Assembly: GCA_009838625.1 (NCBI GenBank)
Contig: VXRG01000061.1
Span: 1-64,000 of the forward strand
Direction of reading: 5' to 3'
DNA length: 64,000 nt
Source: Caldilineaceae bacterium SB0664_bin_27
GTDB lineage: Bacteria; Chloroflexota; Anaerolineae; Caldilineales; Caldilineaceae
The translations under genes were made by a program, and so were the position numbers. Positions 40,190-48,835 of the stretch are shown here, piece after piece (the stretch's first letter is position 1; every line of letters begins with the position of its first letter). The notes beneath the pieces were generated by a model that had not been told where the DNA came from, searched no databases, and saw only the letters and a program-made list of their open reading frames with translations.

Positions 40190-40948
40190 TCAGGGAGCCG
40201 CTTCCAGTTTGTCCGCCAGAAGGGAAGCAAGAAAGGTGCGCTCCTGGTCGCCGTCGAAGAGGATTTTGATCCGTTTATCCACCCCCTCCCTGCTCACTTC
40301 CGTAACTACACCATCACCGAAATGTGTGTGCACAATCCGCTGCCCGCAAGCGATCTGTGCCAGTGCATGCTGTTGCGATCGGGTCGGCTGCGGCGCTTTC
40401 ACTGCCGCCGCCTCTTGCAACGATGTCGCAATGTTCGCTTCCCGGTCCCGCCAGGCCTCCGCCAGAGTCGCAACCGTCTGCTCCGGATTCCTCGAAAGGG
40501 TGAAACGCAGTTGATTGGCGCTTTGGACCGCCGCGGCCAGCGCATCCATCGAGACGCCTTTCTCACGGTTGGTGCGGCCATCCAGGGCTGTCATTCTGCT
40601 GGCCCGGCTCAACACCATCAAGAATCGGTCCATCTGCTTGACCGGGTCTTCAAACGGGTCGATCACGGCCAGCTGAACGCCACGCAACCGGCACAGTTCA
40701 TCGCGTGTCTGGTCGCGCTGCTCCTCCTCCAAGATCTCCCAGTCCCCGCGGCGGCGCCCTTTGCCGGTCAGGCCGGAGAAGCGCACCGCGACACCGACCG
40801 ACTGGCACAGATAGTCCAGCTTGAGGCGGCGGCGGGTGGCAGGGTTGATCAACCAGTCCGGGCTGACATTGGACTGCAGGTCGGCGTCATCGAATACACG
40901 AGCGAAAATCTCGCGCCAGGCGTTCACCGATAGATACGCGGAGGACAT
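40190..40948 (-). CDS. Protein with UvrD-like C-terminal Tudor domain, function unknown
   Basis: A 252-residue protein. Residues about 200-252 (GQRIVHTHFGDGVVTEV, then KRIKILFDGDQERTFLASLLADKLE) match the Tudor-like domain at the end of PcrA/UvrD helicases, which binds RNA polymerase. The front half, with LKLDYLCQSVGVAVRFSG and VQLAVIDPFEDPVKQMDRFL, has the look of a nuclease or PD-(D/E)XK-like fold, but I cannot identify catalytic residues with confidence. The protein has no helicase motifs, so it is not a shortened UvrD. It may couple a DNA- or RNA-acting domain to transcription. Neighbours (murJ, FmdB) give no clue. Confidence 0.6.
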   Translation of the reverse strand: MSSAYLSVNAWREIFARVFDDADLQSNVSPDWLINPATRRRLKLDYLCQSVGVAVRFSGLTGKGRRRGDWEILEEEQRDQTRDELCRLRGVQLAVIDPFEDPVKQMDRFLMVLSRASRMTALDGRTNREKGVSMDALAAAVQSANQLRFTLSRNPEQTVATLAEAWRDREANIATSLQEAAAVKAPQPTRSQQHALAQIACGQRIVHTHFGDGVVTEVSREGVDKRIKILFDGDQERTFLASLLADKLEAAP

Positions 40949-41091
40949 AAAATAGTTACCTGAGAACCTTTCCGTTTAGAGTCTTTCGTGAGCGCTCGCC
41001 AGTCAACTGACGACTGAAAACAGCACCGAGAAGAATGTATATTGTACAGAACCGTTCCCGCAGGGCAAAAAGGGCAAGCGTTCGCCAGTAT

Positions 41092-41105
41092 CACCACTGA
41101 CCGCC
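41092..41105. repeat. ACTGACC-type repeat copy before murJ
   Basis: CACCACTGACCGCC ends immediately at the murJ start codon. It is one imperfect copy of the repeat seen at 3451-3497, where the repeat likewise runs up to a start codon. Confidence 0.45.
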
Positions 41106-42761
41106 ATGACTACACCGGATAGCCGCAACTCAGATGCCCGGAACAACTATGGAGGCGTGCGGGCGCTGGATAGCAAGGCGATCGCCGGTGCCGCGATGCT
41201 GGTCATGTTGCTGTTCATTCTCAGCCGCGGTACGGGCCTGCTGCGCGAGATGATCATCGGTGCCCGCTTCGGCACCGCGGCCGACCTGGATGCCTATCTG
41301 GCCGCCTTCCGCATCCCGGACCTGCTCTTTCAACTGGTGGCTGGCGGCGCACTGGGCAGCGCCTTCATCCCCACCTTCGCCGCGGCCTGGACAGAGGACG
41401 GCCAGCAGCAGGCGTGGCTGCTCTTCAGCCGCGTCCTGAACCTGTTGACCCTCTTCCTCGTCCTCCTGTGCGGGCTGGCGATGCTCTTCGCCGAACCCCT
41501 CGTCGCCGGCGTGATCGCGCCGGGCTTCCCGGTCGAGCAGCAGAAACTGACCGCCTCTCTGATGCGCTGGATGCTGGCAAGTACGGTCGTCTTCGGCGCC
41601 AGCGGCCTGATCATGGGCGCACTCAACGCGGTGCAGCATTTCCTGCTGCCGGCCGTCGCGCCCGTGCTTTACAATTGCGCCATCATAACCGGCGCCTGGC
41701 TGCTCGCGCCGGTTATGGGCATTCACGGCCTGGTGATCGGCGTGGCCGCCGGCGCCGTGCTGCACCTGCTTGTGCAACTGCCGGCGCTTCTGCGGCAGAA
41801 GGTGCGCTACCGCTTCAGCTTCCGTATTGGCGACGCACAAGTACGGGAAGTGGCGCGGCTGATGGGGCCTCGCGTGCTGGGGTTACTCTTTGTCCAGCTC
41901 AACTTTCTCGTCAACACGATTCTGGCCAGCGGTCTGCCGGACGGCAGTCTCAGCGCCCTCAACTACGCTTGGCTGCTGATGCTCCTGCCGCAGGGTATCT
42001 TTGCCCAGGCCGTGGCAACCGTCGCCTTTCCCACCTTCTCGGCGCAGGTTGCCTCCGGCAACCGCGCCCAGCTTCTGGAAACGCTCTCCCGCCTGCTGCG
42101 GCTGGTCCTCTTCCTCTCGATACCGGCAGCGTTCTTGCTCTACGTTCTTGACGAGCCATTCATCGAGCTTCTCTTCCAGCGGGGCCGCTTCGACGTTGCC
42201 AGCACCCAAGCCGTCGCCTACGCTCTGCGCTTCTATGCCCTCGGGCTGGTGGCCCATGCCGTCGTCGAGATCGTGGTGCGAGTCTTCTACGCACTCCACG
42301 ACACAGCAACGCCGGTGGTTGCCGGCGTTGCCACCATGGCGCTCAACATTCTCCTCAGCCTGGCCTTGATTGGCCGCTTGAGCTTTGGCGGCCTCGCCCT
42401 GGCTAACAGCATCGCCACCGCGCTGGAGATGCTCGTCCTGCTGATCCAGCTGGCGCGTAAAGTGCGCGCACCCAATCAGGAACCAGGGCACACGACGACC
42501 CTGCAAGGCCTGCCCGTGCGCCAGCTGCTGCAGAGCGGCGCTCGCTCACTGCTCGCGTCCGCTATCATGGCCGGCGCACTCCTCTTTGGTCTGGAACTTC
42601 TCCCCGCCGGCAACGCCGTATTCGGGATTCCCGCCGGCTGGGTCGCGGCTGTCGCCGGGGCCGGGCTTGGCGTACTAATCTATGCGCTGGCCAGCTATCT
42701 TCTGGGCGGCGCCGAGATCCGCCAGCTGGCGGCCCTGGCGCGCAGACGCGCGCAAACGTAG
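41106..42761 (+). CDS. murJ: Lipid II flippase MurJ
   Basis: A 551-residue MviN/MurJ family membrane protein with about 14 helices, which moves lipid II to the outer face of the membrane during peptidoglycan synthesis. Characteristic segments include LLREMIIGARFGTAADLDAYLAA, FRIPDLLFQLVAGGALGSAFIP, a central proline/Gly-rich helix block, LLPQGIFAQAVATVAFPTFS and VVRVFYALHDTATPV. The fold and length fit the family well. A few extra N-terminal residues precede the first helix. The closest upstream sequence is a copy of the ACTGACC repeat. With WecA-like and LysM proteins elsewhere in the window it indicates a peptidoglycan-containing wall. Confidence 0.93.
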   Translation: MTTPDSRNSDARNNYGGVRALDSKAIAGAAMLVMLLFILSRGTGLLREMIIGARFGTAADLDAYLAAFRIPDLLFQLVAGGALGSAFIPTFAAAWTEDGQQQAWLLFSRVLNLLTLFLVLLCGLAMLFAEPLVAGVIAPGFPVEQQKLTASLMRWMLASTVVFGASGLIMGALNAVQHFLLPAVAPVLYNCAIITGAWLLAPVMGIHGLVIGVAAGAVLHLLVQLPALLRQKVRYRFSFRIGDAQVREVARLMGPRVLGLLFVQLNFLVNTILASGLPDGSLSALNYAWLLMLLPQGIFAQAVATVAFPTFSAQVASGNRAQLLETLSRLLRLVLFLSIPAAFLLYVLDEPFIELLFQRGRFDVASTQAVAYALRFYALGLVAHAVVEIVVRVFYALHDTATPVVAGVATMALNILLSLALIGRLSFGGLALANSIATALEMLVLLIQLARKVRAPNQEPGHTTTLQGLPVRQLLQSGARSLLASAIMAGALLFGLELLPAGNAVFGIPAGWVAAVAGAGLGVLIYALASYLLGGAEIRQLAALARRRAQT

Positions 42762-43021
42762 AGCTAACCGAACGCTAACACAGGGGTAAGCAACCTCAGC
42801 TATACTGGATTCGTAATGGTATAATAACGCTTCGACGCAGCCTATTCAGCCAGGTGACAGCGCCCTGTCAGGTGCGCGTCAGGAACGGAGCGCCGGGCTT
42901 GTGTAAACTCAGGACGTAGACTTGGAAAAACAGTTCCGAGCCTGCACTCAGCCTGATAACAAACGAATCGACCGCAACCGGAGATTCGTCTGCAAACTGA
43001 AAATTCTCTACGAGGTGAGAT

Positions 43022-43720
43022 ATGTTTTTCTTCGATCCACTTTATTTCATCATCAGCCTGCCTGCGTTCGCGCTGGGCCTGTGGGCACAGATGAAAGTCA
43101 AATCTGCGTTCAACAAGTATTCGCGCGTGTCGGCAGGGCGCGGCGCGGCCGGCGCACAGGTGGCGCGGCGTATTCTCGATGCGAACGGGCTGGGCCACGT
43201 CAACGTCGAAGAGTCGCGCGGCTTCCTCTCCGACCACTACGATCCGAGGTCGAGGACGCTGCGCCTTAGTCCGCAGGTCTATCAGAGCAACAGCGTGGCC
43301 GCGGTCGGCGTTGCCGCCCACGAGGCCGGACACGCCATCCAGCACAGCACCAACTACGCCCCGCTCGCCCTGCGCAGCGCCATCGTTCCCAGCGTGCAGA
43401 TCGGCAGCTGGCTGGGCCCGATCATTTTTATCATCGGCATGTTCATGGGACCCGGGCTGGGGTTCACCATCTCACTGGTGGGCCTGATCCTCTTCGCCGC
43501 GGTCGCCGTGTTTACGCTGGTGACGCTGCCGGTGGAGTTTAACGCCAGCAAGCGGGCCAAGGAGATCCTGGTGACGCAAGGGTTCGTCGGCCAGCACGAG
43601 CTGAAGGGGGTTAACGCGGTGCTCGATGCCGCAGCGCTGACCTACGTGGCCGCCGCGATCCAGGCGATCACGACGCTGCTCTACTATGCCTTCATACTCT
43701 TCGGCCGCAGCCGGGACTGA
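43022..43720 (+). CDS. YugP-like zinc metallopeptidase
   Basis: A 232-residue membrane protein of the neutral zinc metallopeptidase family (Pfam Zn_peptidase_2, YugP). A hydrophobic N-terminal helix precedes a soluble part with VAAHEAGHAIQH (HExxH: H100, E101, H104), the zinc and catalytic motif, then three to four transmembrane helices. YNHYDPRSRTL-like and LSPQVY segments before the motif are family features. Its natural substrate is not established; a role in membrane-protein quality control is often proposed. A CGAGGTGAGAT sequence precedes the start. The following gene encodes a small membrane protein and may be cotranscribed. Confidence 0.9.
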   Translation: MFFFDPLYFIISLPAFALGLWAQMKVKSAFNKYSRVSAGRGAAGAQVARRILDANGLGHVNVEESRGFLSDHYDPRSRTLRLSPQVYQSNSVAAVGVAAHEAGHAIQHSTNYAPLALRSAIVPSVQIGSWLGPIIFIIGMFMGPGLGFTISLVGLILFAAVAVFTLVTLPVEFNASKRAKEILVTQGFVGQHELKGVNAVLDAAALTYVAAAIQAITTLLYYAFILFGRSRD

Positions 43721-43808
43721 GCGGCCCATTTCCGCGCGCAAAGGATAAAGCAGTGCGCAGCGCCCGTATATCGTGAACGCTGCGCATAGTTCCTACGGAG
43801 TCTGAAAT

Positions 43809-44081
43809 ATGTTTACAGGACAACAAACCTCTGTGCGCTTCTTCCGCACAGGGGAGCGAATCTCACAGAAGGCAGGCGGTTTCGGACGCTGGCTGTTTAT
43901 CGCCCCGGGGCTGATACTGATTCTCTTTGGCGTTGCGATTCTTCTCTGGCCGGAGTTGTTGGCCTATATGGTGGCTGGCCTCTTCATTGCAATCGGCTTC
44001 AGCATCACCGGTTGGGGCTGGCGCCTTTCCCAGCGGCAGCGCAACAACGCGGCCCGCTGGGAAACAATCGACGAGTTCTGA
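43809..44081 (+). CDS. Small two-helix membrane protein
   Basis: A 90-residue protein with two hydrophobic helices (about 27-46 and 50-68), WLFIAPGLILILFGVAILLW and LLAYMVAGLFIAIGFS, joined by a short turn and flanked by basic residues. No catalytic motif is visible, and the function is unknown. It lies 88 bases after the YugP gene on the same strand and ends at a strong symmetrical hairpin, so a shared transcript is plausible. An upstream TACGGAGT sequence can serve as ribosome binding site. Confidence 0.7.
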   Translation: MFTGQQTSVRFFRTGERISQKAGGFGRWLFIAPGLILILFGVAILLWPELLAYMVAGLFIAIGFSITGWGWRLSQRQRNNAARWETIDEF

Positions 44082-44087
44082 CAACAG

Positions 44088-44114
44088 CGAGCACCGGCCA
44101 CCGGTGCTCGCTAA
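44088..44114. terminator. 12-bp perfect hairpin between converging genes
   Basis: AGCGAGCACCGG, CCA loop, CCGGTGCTCGCT make a 12-pair perfect stem with a three-base loop. It sits between a plus-strand and a minus-strand gene, so it can act in both directions. No T tract is present on either side. Confidence 0.55.
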
Positions 44115-44132
44115 TCAGTTCCCTCTGCGATC

Positions 44133-44152
44133 GACTGACCACTGCCGTCCTA
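44133..44152. repeat. ACTGACCACTG repeat copy
   Basis: GACTGACCACTGCCGTCCTA runs into the minus-strand stop codon of the zinc-ribbon gene. The copy at 10274-10304 runs into the nurA stop in the same way, and the two share about 20 bases with one indel. Confidence 0.6.
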
Positions 44153-44539
44153 CCCGTCGTCGATCTCGATGGTGTGCTCCTCCTCGCCGGACCGCCATTC
44201 ACCGTTTCGATCGCCGACCGACCACTTCGAACGAATATGGATGAACCGACTGCCCCGTCCTTTTCGGGACTGCGCCGGCGGCCGAGACGCGTTGCGGCTG
44301 AGCGCGTTGGATGCCAACTCCGGCAACTGTTTCTGGAGCAACTTCCACCCGGCCCGCAGCGCAAAGCTGGCCAGACCGGCCGCCACCGGCAAACCGACTT
44401 TCGCCACCACCGCCGGCAGGTTGCTGCGGCTCTCAAGAGGATAGCCGCCCTCCACATTGTAGCCGCATTCGCCGCAGTGCCGCGCCGCCATCGCCACATT
44501 CTGCCCGCAGTTGGGGCAAACCCGAAACACCTCGCTCAT
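44150..44539 (-). CDS. Zinc-ribbon protein with hydrophobic segment
   Basis: About 129 residues from the ATG at 44539, chosen because AAAGGAACC lies seven bases before it; the frame can be read further up to 44644 but that part has no homology. It begins with a four-Cys zinc ribbon (CPNCGQNV, then CGECGYNV), typical of small proteins annotated as zinc-ribbon domain. A moderately hydrophobic stretch, VVAKVGLPVAAGLASFALRAGW, follows, then a basic region (RKGRGSRFIHIRSKW) and an acidic tail. It may be a membrane-associated scaffold or regulator. Function unknown. Confidence 0.65.
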   Translation of the reverse strand: MSEVFRVCPNCGQNVAMAARHCGECGYNVEGGYPLESRSNLPAVVAKVGLPVAAGLASFALRAGWKLLQKQLPELASNALSRNASRPPAQSRKGRGSRFIHIRSKWSVGDRNGEWRSGEEEHTIEIDDG

Positions 44540-44631
44540 ACCTGGTTCCTTTCCCCTGTAAACTGAGTATCCCAAAGTATAGCATCCTTCCCGCGGCCTC
44601 TCAAGCAGGGGCGCGGGCCTCTTTTTTCGGG

Positions 44632-44661
44632 TTGTTGGGGCCAATGAGTTAATGATATAAT
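44632..44661 (+). promoter_or_regulatory. Promoter of the first ABC operon
   Basis: TTGTTG, 18 bases, then consensus TATAAT lie 45 bases before the first permease gene. The -10 is perfect and the -35 moderate. No clear operator was recognised near it. Confidence 0.65.
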
Positions 44662-44705
44662 GTTGCCGGTCGTGGCCACCCCTTCACAGTCCACAGGCAC
44701 AAATC

Positions 44706-45665
44706 ATGGCTGACGTCGTGCAGACTCCACACGCTGACGCGGGCAGCATTCCATTGCATCGCACGGGTCAGGCTTCCCTGGTTCAGAGGGTATGGCGGGC
44801 GAAGCGCTACTACCTGTACCTCGTGCCGATCTTCGCGCTGCTGGGCGTCTTCTCCTACTACCCGCCACTCATGGCGCTCTACTACTCCTTCACCAACTAT
44901 GACGGCCTCAGCGGCAAATTCATCGGGCTGGAAAACTTCACCGACCTCGCCAGCGACCGCATCTTTCGCGCTTCGATCAAAAACGCCATCATTCTCCTGT
45001 TTGCCAATATGGTCACCGGCCTGATCCCGCCGCTTCTGGTCGCGGAGTTGCTGTTCTCGCTGCGCAACCAGCGCATGGGGGACTTTTATCGCACGGCGTT
45101 TCTGATCCCCACGCTCGTGCCGGCCATTGTAATCATATTGACCTGGCGCTATATCTATCATGCCCGCTACGGCCTGATCAACAACGTCCTCACCGCGGTC
45201 GGGCTGGACTTTCTGACGCATGACTGGCTGGGCAGTTTCGATACGGCGCTGGCCGCGCTGGTCTTCTTCAGCTTCCCGTGGATCAACGCCACCATCATGT
45301 TGATCCTGCTGGCAGCCCTGATCGATATCCCCCGCGAGCTGATCGACGCCTTCCGCCTGGATTCCTCTTCGACGTTACAACGGATCAGACACGTCGATCT
45401 CCCCTTTATTGTTGGTGCCATCCGCCTGGTGATCGTTCTGAATGTCATCGGCACCTTGCAGGGGTTCAATCTGCAGTTCGCCATGACCGGCGGAGGCCCC
45501 GGATCAGCTACGATGGTGCCGGCGTTTCATATGTACAGCCAGGCCTTCTTTTCGTCTCGTTTCGGGTACGGCTCGGCGATTGGCACGCTCCTGTTCCTGG
45601 TCATCGTCGGCCTGACCGTTATGACGCGCCGCTATCTGCGGTCCGGCATCGAGTACGAGGCCTAG
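44706..45665 (+). CDS. Sugar ABC transporter permease (MalF-type)
   Basis: A 319-residue membrane protein of the binding-protein-dependent transport family with six helices: YLVPIFALLGVFSYYPPLMALYYSF opens the first, followed by the NYDGLSGKFIGLENF loop typical of sugar permeases. The cytoplasmic EAA loop reads LIDAFRLDSSSTLQRIRHVDLP, where the usual DGA is DSS, a small deviation. It forms a heterodimer with the next gene product. No ATPase gene is in the operon, so a shared MsmK/UgpC-type ATPase elsewhere is likely. It is unusual that the permeases precede the binding-protein gene. Confidence 0.92.
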   Translation: MADVVQTPHADAGSIPLHRTGQASLVQRVWRAKRYYLYLVPIFALLGVFSYYPPLMALYYSFTNYDGLSGKFIGLENFTDLASDRIFRASIKNAIILLFANMVTGLIPPLLVAELLFSLRNQRMGDFYRTAFLIPTLVPAIVIILTWRYIYHARYGLINNVLTAVGLDFLTHDWLGSFDTALAALVFFSFPWINATIMLILLAALIDIPRELIDAFRLDSSSTLQRIRHVDLPFIVGAIRLVIVLNVIGTLQGFNLQFAMTGGGPGSATMVPAFHMYSQAFFSSRFGYGSAIGTLLFLVIVGLTVMTRRYLRSGIEYEA

Positions 45666-45690
45666 AGGAGCACTTCCGGAGGAGAACGGG

Positions 45691-46593
45691 ATGTTGTTTA
45701 ACGTGACAACAGGCGTTAGCCGCACAGGGCCATCGCAGCAAGAGGCGATTCGGGCGGGGTTGCAGCGTCTTCAGGGGCTGTTGCACCTGGTTCTGGTCCC
45801 GATGCTGTTACTGTCCATCGGGCCGCTGGTGTTGCTGCTTATTGGTGCCGGCAAAACGGCCCACCAGTTCGAAGCGCATCCCTGGACACTGACGCTGCCC
45901 TATCACTTCAAAAATTATTGGGTTATGGCCGGCGGTATGGGCCGCTATATCCTCAACAGCAGCATAATCAGCGCCATCGCGATTCCACTTGCCCTGGCGC
46001 TGGCGAGCTATACCTCCTACGTCTTCGCCCGGTTCAGTTTTCCGGGGAAAGAGATGTTCTTCTACGCGATTATCATGTTGATGATGATCCCGTTTGTCCT
46101 CTATCTCGTGCCGCAGTATCTGCTGGTGTTGAGCCTGGGGCTGATGAACACGCGCTGGGCGCTGATCTTTCCCTATGCGGCCGGTGGCGCTGTCTTCGGC
46201 GTCTTTCTCATTCGCCCTTTCATGGCCGGACTGCCCGAGGAGCTGTTCGAGGCCGCGCGCATCGACGGCGCGGGCGACTGGCAAGTGTTCTACAAGATCG
46301 CGCTGCCTCTGTGCCGGCCAATTATGGCGACGCTGATGATCATTCTGCTCCTGGGACAGTGGAATGACATCATCTGGCCGTCGGTGACGTTGACCTCGGA
46401 CAAGGTGTACACGGTAACGCTGGGCATATTCAGCCTTGCCAAATCCGTTTTTCACGGGTCGAGCCTCGGCCAGACACAGTGGGGGTTCATGTTCGCCGCC
46501 TTTGTCATCTCTTCGCTGCCGCTCGTTTTCGTGTTCATACTGGCGCGCAAGGCGTTCATTCAAGGGTTGTCGAGCGGCGCGCTCAAATTCTAG
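45691..46593 (+). CDS. Carbohydrate ABC transporter permease (MalG-type)
   Basis: A 300-residue permease with six transmembrane helices. A canonical EAA motif is visible (EELFEAARIDGAGDWQVFYKIALPL), where the ATPase docks, and the sequence ends with a QGLSSGALKF tail as in the MalG group (usual end GLTxGAVKG). It follows the first permease by 25 bases after a GGAGGAGAA site, consistent with tight coupling. The likely cargo is a sugar or sugar-like solute, judged only by family. A binding protein gene follows downstream. Confidence 0.93.
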   Translation: MLFNVTTGVSRTGPSQQEAIRAGLQRLQGLLHLVLVPMLLLSIGPLVLLLIGAGKTAHQFEAHPWTLTLPYHFKNYWVMAGGMGRYILNSSIISAIAIPLALALASYTSYVFARFSFPGKEMFFYAIIMLMMIPFVLYLVPQYLLVLSLGLMNTRWALIFPYAAGGAVFGVFLIRPFMAGLPEELFEAARIDGAGDWQVFYKIALPLCRPIMATLMIILLLGQWNDIIWPSVTLTSDKVYTVTLGIFSLAKSVFHGSSLGQTQWGFMFAAFVISSLPLVFVFILARKAFIQGLSSGALKF

Positions 46594-46719
46594 ACGTTCA
46601 TGCAGAGCAATAGCCGTGAATGCAGGGAGTGCAGGGGAACAGAGGAGAAGCCTATCGAGCGATGCACAGCAAACGGACAGTTTCAGACGGGACTTGACCC
46701 AGCAAAGGAGAAGCTACCG

Positions 46720-48354
46720 ATGAAATCCGAGGATACGTTTGCGCAAACGCAGAGGAAGTCGTACACAAGCCCGCGGCGCTTGATCTTCACCGTGATCGCC
46801 GTTGCGCTTGTCGCACTGATGGGCGCCTGCGCGCCGCAGGTCGTCGAAGTCGAGAGGGTTGTCGAGAAAGTGGTGGAAGTCCCGGCAACCGGCCCGCCGG
46901 TGCTTGACTATGAGGGTGAGCTTGTCGTCATGTTTGACGGGGGCTACATGCCGCCCGAGGGGCTGACAGACGCCCAGAAAGCGGCCGGTGAGACCGGCAA
47001 CGAGTACATGGCCGAGCTGATCGCCCAGTGGGAAGACATGCACCCGGGCATCGACGTCGTACCCTTCGGCGTACCCGAGGCGCCGCCCGGCGCGCAGACC
47101 GCACTGATCTGGTACATGAAGACTGCGATCGCCGCCGGTCAGGGCCCCGACCTGATGCGCTACTACGGCGGTACCGGCTATGATGGCGCTGAAGGCGACA
47201 GAGGCCTGCTGGTCCCCCTGGATGCCTATTTCCGCCAGCCCAACCCGTATGTGGAGGAGGGCAGAGCCGGCAGCGACCGCTGGGTCGACCAATGGGAGAA
47301 CGGGTTTGATGGCATCCTGGCGCAGAGCAAGAGCTTGGCCGGACGCTACTACTCGATTCCGCTCGAAACCGCCGCGCCATCGCTCATCTACTACAACAAG
47401 ACCGCGCTTGATGAGCTGGGCCTGGAGTTCCCAAGCCCGCGCACAAACATCACAGTACTGGTCGAGTTGTTGAAAGAGTTGAAGGCGGCCGGCCATGAGA
47501 CACCCATGCACCTCATGTGCTGCTCGCCCGCCGGCAACTGGGACAGCCTGATTTTCGACCATTCGATCATCGAGCCAAAAGGACTGGCGGAATGGCGGCT
47601 GGACTACAAGGTCAGCCTGAGCGAAAATGTAATTGAGGCTGAGGAGTTCTCGCGCGCCATCAAGCAGGGCCTGTTCGCGGCGACCGATACCGAATATAAG
47701 GAGACGCTACGGCTTGGAAAGCTGTGGGTGCCCTATGTGACCGAGGAGTGGAAGATCGGCGCGCCGGTGCAGTTGAGCGACTTCCTGACCGGGAAGGTGC
47801 TGATCCGCATGAGCGGCTCCTGGGAGGCCGAGGCCATTCTGGGCAATCCTGAGGTCGATTTTGAGGTGGGCGTGGCCTCCGGCCCGGTGGTCGGAGTGAT
47901 AGATTCCGAGTATTCGATGGAAGAGGAGCCGGGGCCGTTTGTGGGCGGGCCGGCCGGCGCCTGGGTGGTGAATGCCGCGGCTGTCAAGCGCGGCACGCTT
48001 GAGGCTTCGATTGACTTCCTGCAATTCCTCTCCGCCAACTGGGGCCATGCGGTCAAAGGCCGCCCGGGCCTGGTCCCCGTGATCAAGGACGTGGAGCCGA
48101 ACGTGCGGCCGGAGGTGGCCGAACCTGCCAAGGCGCATATTCCGACAAGTGTGATGCGCTGGTCCTATGCGGACATGGTTGATGCCGGCGCGCGCGAAGA
48201 GGCGTTCATCATCTTACAGGAGTTCTATCTGGACCAGATCACTATCGATGAGGCCGCCGAGCGCATGCAACAGGTCTGGGAAGAGTGGGCCGACCGTGCC
48301 ATTGAGACGAACAGCACGGAGAACGGCGGCTCCTGGGATCTGAGCAAGTGGTAA
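46720..48354 (+). CDS. Extracellular solute-binding lipoprotein
   Basis: A 544-residue ABC solute-binding protein. The ATG at 46720, ten bases after AAAGGAG, is chosen; the frame extends 40 codons upstream without homology. The signal ends in a lipobox MGAC and the mature part starts with PQVVEVERVVEKVVEV, a repeat-like Val/Glu segment common in such lipoproteins. The family 1 binding-protein pattern follows (GPDLMRYYGGTGYDG, PLDAYFRQ, YYSIPLETAAPSLIYYNK, FLTGKVLIRMSGSWE, GGPAGAWVVNAAAVKRG). It should capture a carbohydrate-like solute for the two permeases upstream. A strong hairpin lies after its stop. Confidence 0.9.
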   Translation: MKSEDTFAQTQRKSYTSPRRLIFTVIAVALVALMGACAPQVVEVERVVEKVVEVPATGPPVLDYEGELVVMFDGGYMPPEGLTDAQKAAGETGNEYMAELIAQWEDMHPGIDVVPFGVPEAPPGAQTALIWYMKTAIAAGQGPDLMRYYGGTGYDGAEGDRGLLVPLDAYFRQPNPYVEEGRAGSDRWVDQWENGFDGILAQSKSLAGRYYSIPLETAAPSLIYYNKTALDELGLEFPSPRTNITVLVELLKELKAAGHETPMHLMCCSPAGNWDSLIFDHSIIEPKGLAEWRLDYKVSLSENVIEAEEFSRAIKQGLFAATDTEYKETLRLGKLWVPYVTEEWKIGAPVQLSDFLTGKVLIRMSGSWEAEAILGNPEVDFEVGVASGPVVGVIDSEYSMEEEPGPFVGGPAGAWVVNAAAVKRGTLEASIDFLQFLSANWGHAVKGRPGLVPVIKDVEPNVRPEVAEPAKAHIPTSVMRWSYADMVDAGAREEAFIILQEFYLDQITIDEAAERMQQVWEEWADRAIETNSTENGGSWDLSKW

Positions 48355-48408
48355 GGCGCGGCGGGCTGCAGGGCAGCCTGCGCCGACGCTGGGAACAATT
48401 ATCAACAG

Positions 48409-48448
48409 GCCGGTCATGGGGAACGCCGCGTGCATCTCCATGACCGGC
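48409..48448 (+). repeat. Strong inverted repeat after binding-protein gene
   Basis: GCCGGTCATGG and CCATGACCGGC are 11-base perfect arms around an 18-base loop. It lies between the binding-protein stop and the small gene at 48469. It has no T tract, so it may stabilise the upstream mRNA or attenuate the downstream genes instead of fully ending transcription. Confidence 0.6.
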
Positions 48449-48468
48449 GCACTGTTCAGGAGACGGAC

Positions 48469-48831
48469 ATGGCGCAGACGGCGATACAACAGCTTGAGGG
48501 CTGTATCGAGGCGCTGCAACAGGGGGAGCTGACGGAAGAGCGGCTGCGGCAGGTCATTGACGTCCTCCGCCGCGGCGGCGCCGGGCAGCAGGATCTGCTC
48601 TATCTGCAGGCCGGCCAGACATCGGTGGCTTCGCAAGTGATAGGGTTTTCGCTGGTGGAGGGCGGTGAGGTGGTGGAGCAGCATCCGGGCGACCCGTGGC
48701 CCTACGAGACCGTGCTTGACGCCATGCAGGACGGCTGGCGGATCGTGCAGTTCCCTAACCTGGCGCTGGTGCCCGATGAGAACCGGCCCACCGGGCTGGG
48801 CTGCGAGTTCATTCTGGAGAGGTGGAGATAG
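48469..48831 (+). CDS. Small protein of unknown function next to PhyH
   Basis: A 120-residue protein starting at ATG 48469 after a GGAGACGGAC site; the frame extends 13 codons further upstream. The N-terminal half has helical composition (QLEGCIEALQQGELTEERLRQVIDVL), and the C-terminal half looks beta-rich (QVIGFSLVEGGEVVEQHP, WRIVQFPNLALVPDE). I do not recognise the family. It ends five bases before the PhyH gene, so the two are probably translated together. A regulatory, chaperone or substrate-binding role for the dioxygenase would fit the position, but that is only a guess. Confidence 0.65.
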   Translation: MAQTAIQQLEGCIEALQQGELTEERLRQVIDVLRRGGAGQQDLLYLQAGQTSVASQVIGFSLVEGGEVVEQHPGDPWPYETVLDAMQDGWRIVQFPNLALVPDENRPTGLGCEFILERWR

Positions 48832-48835
48832 AGCG

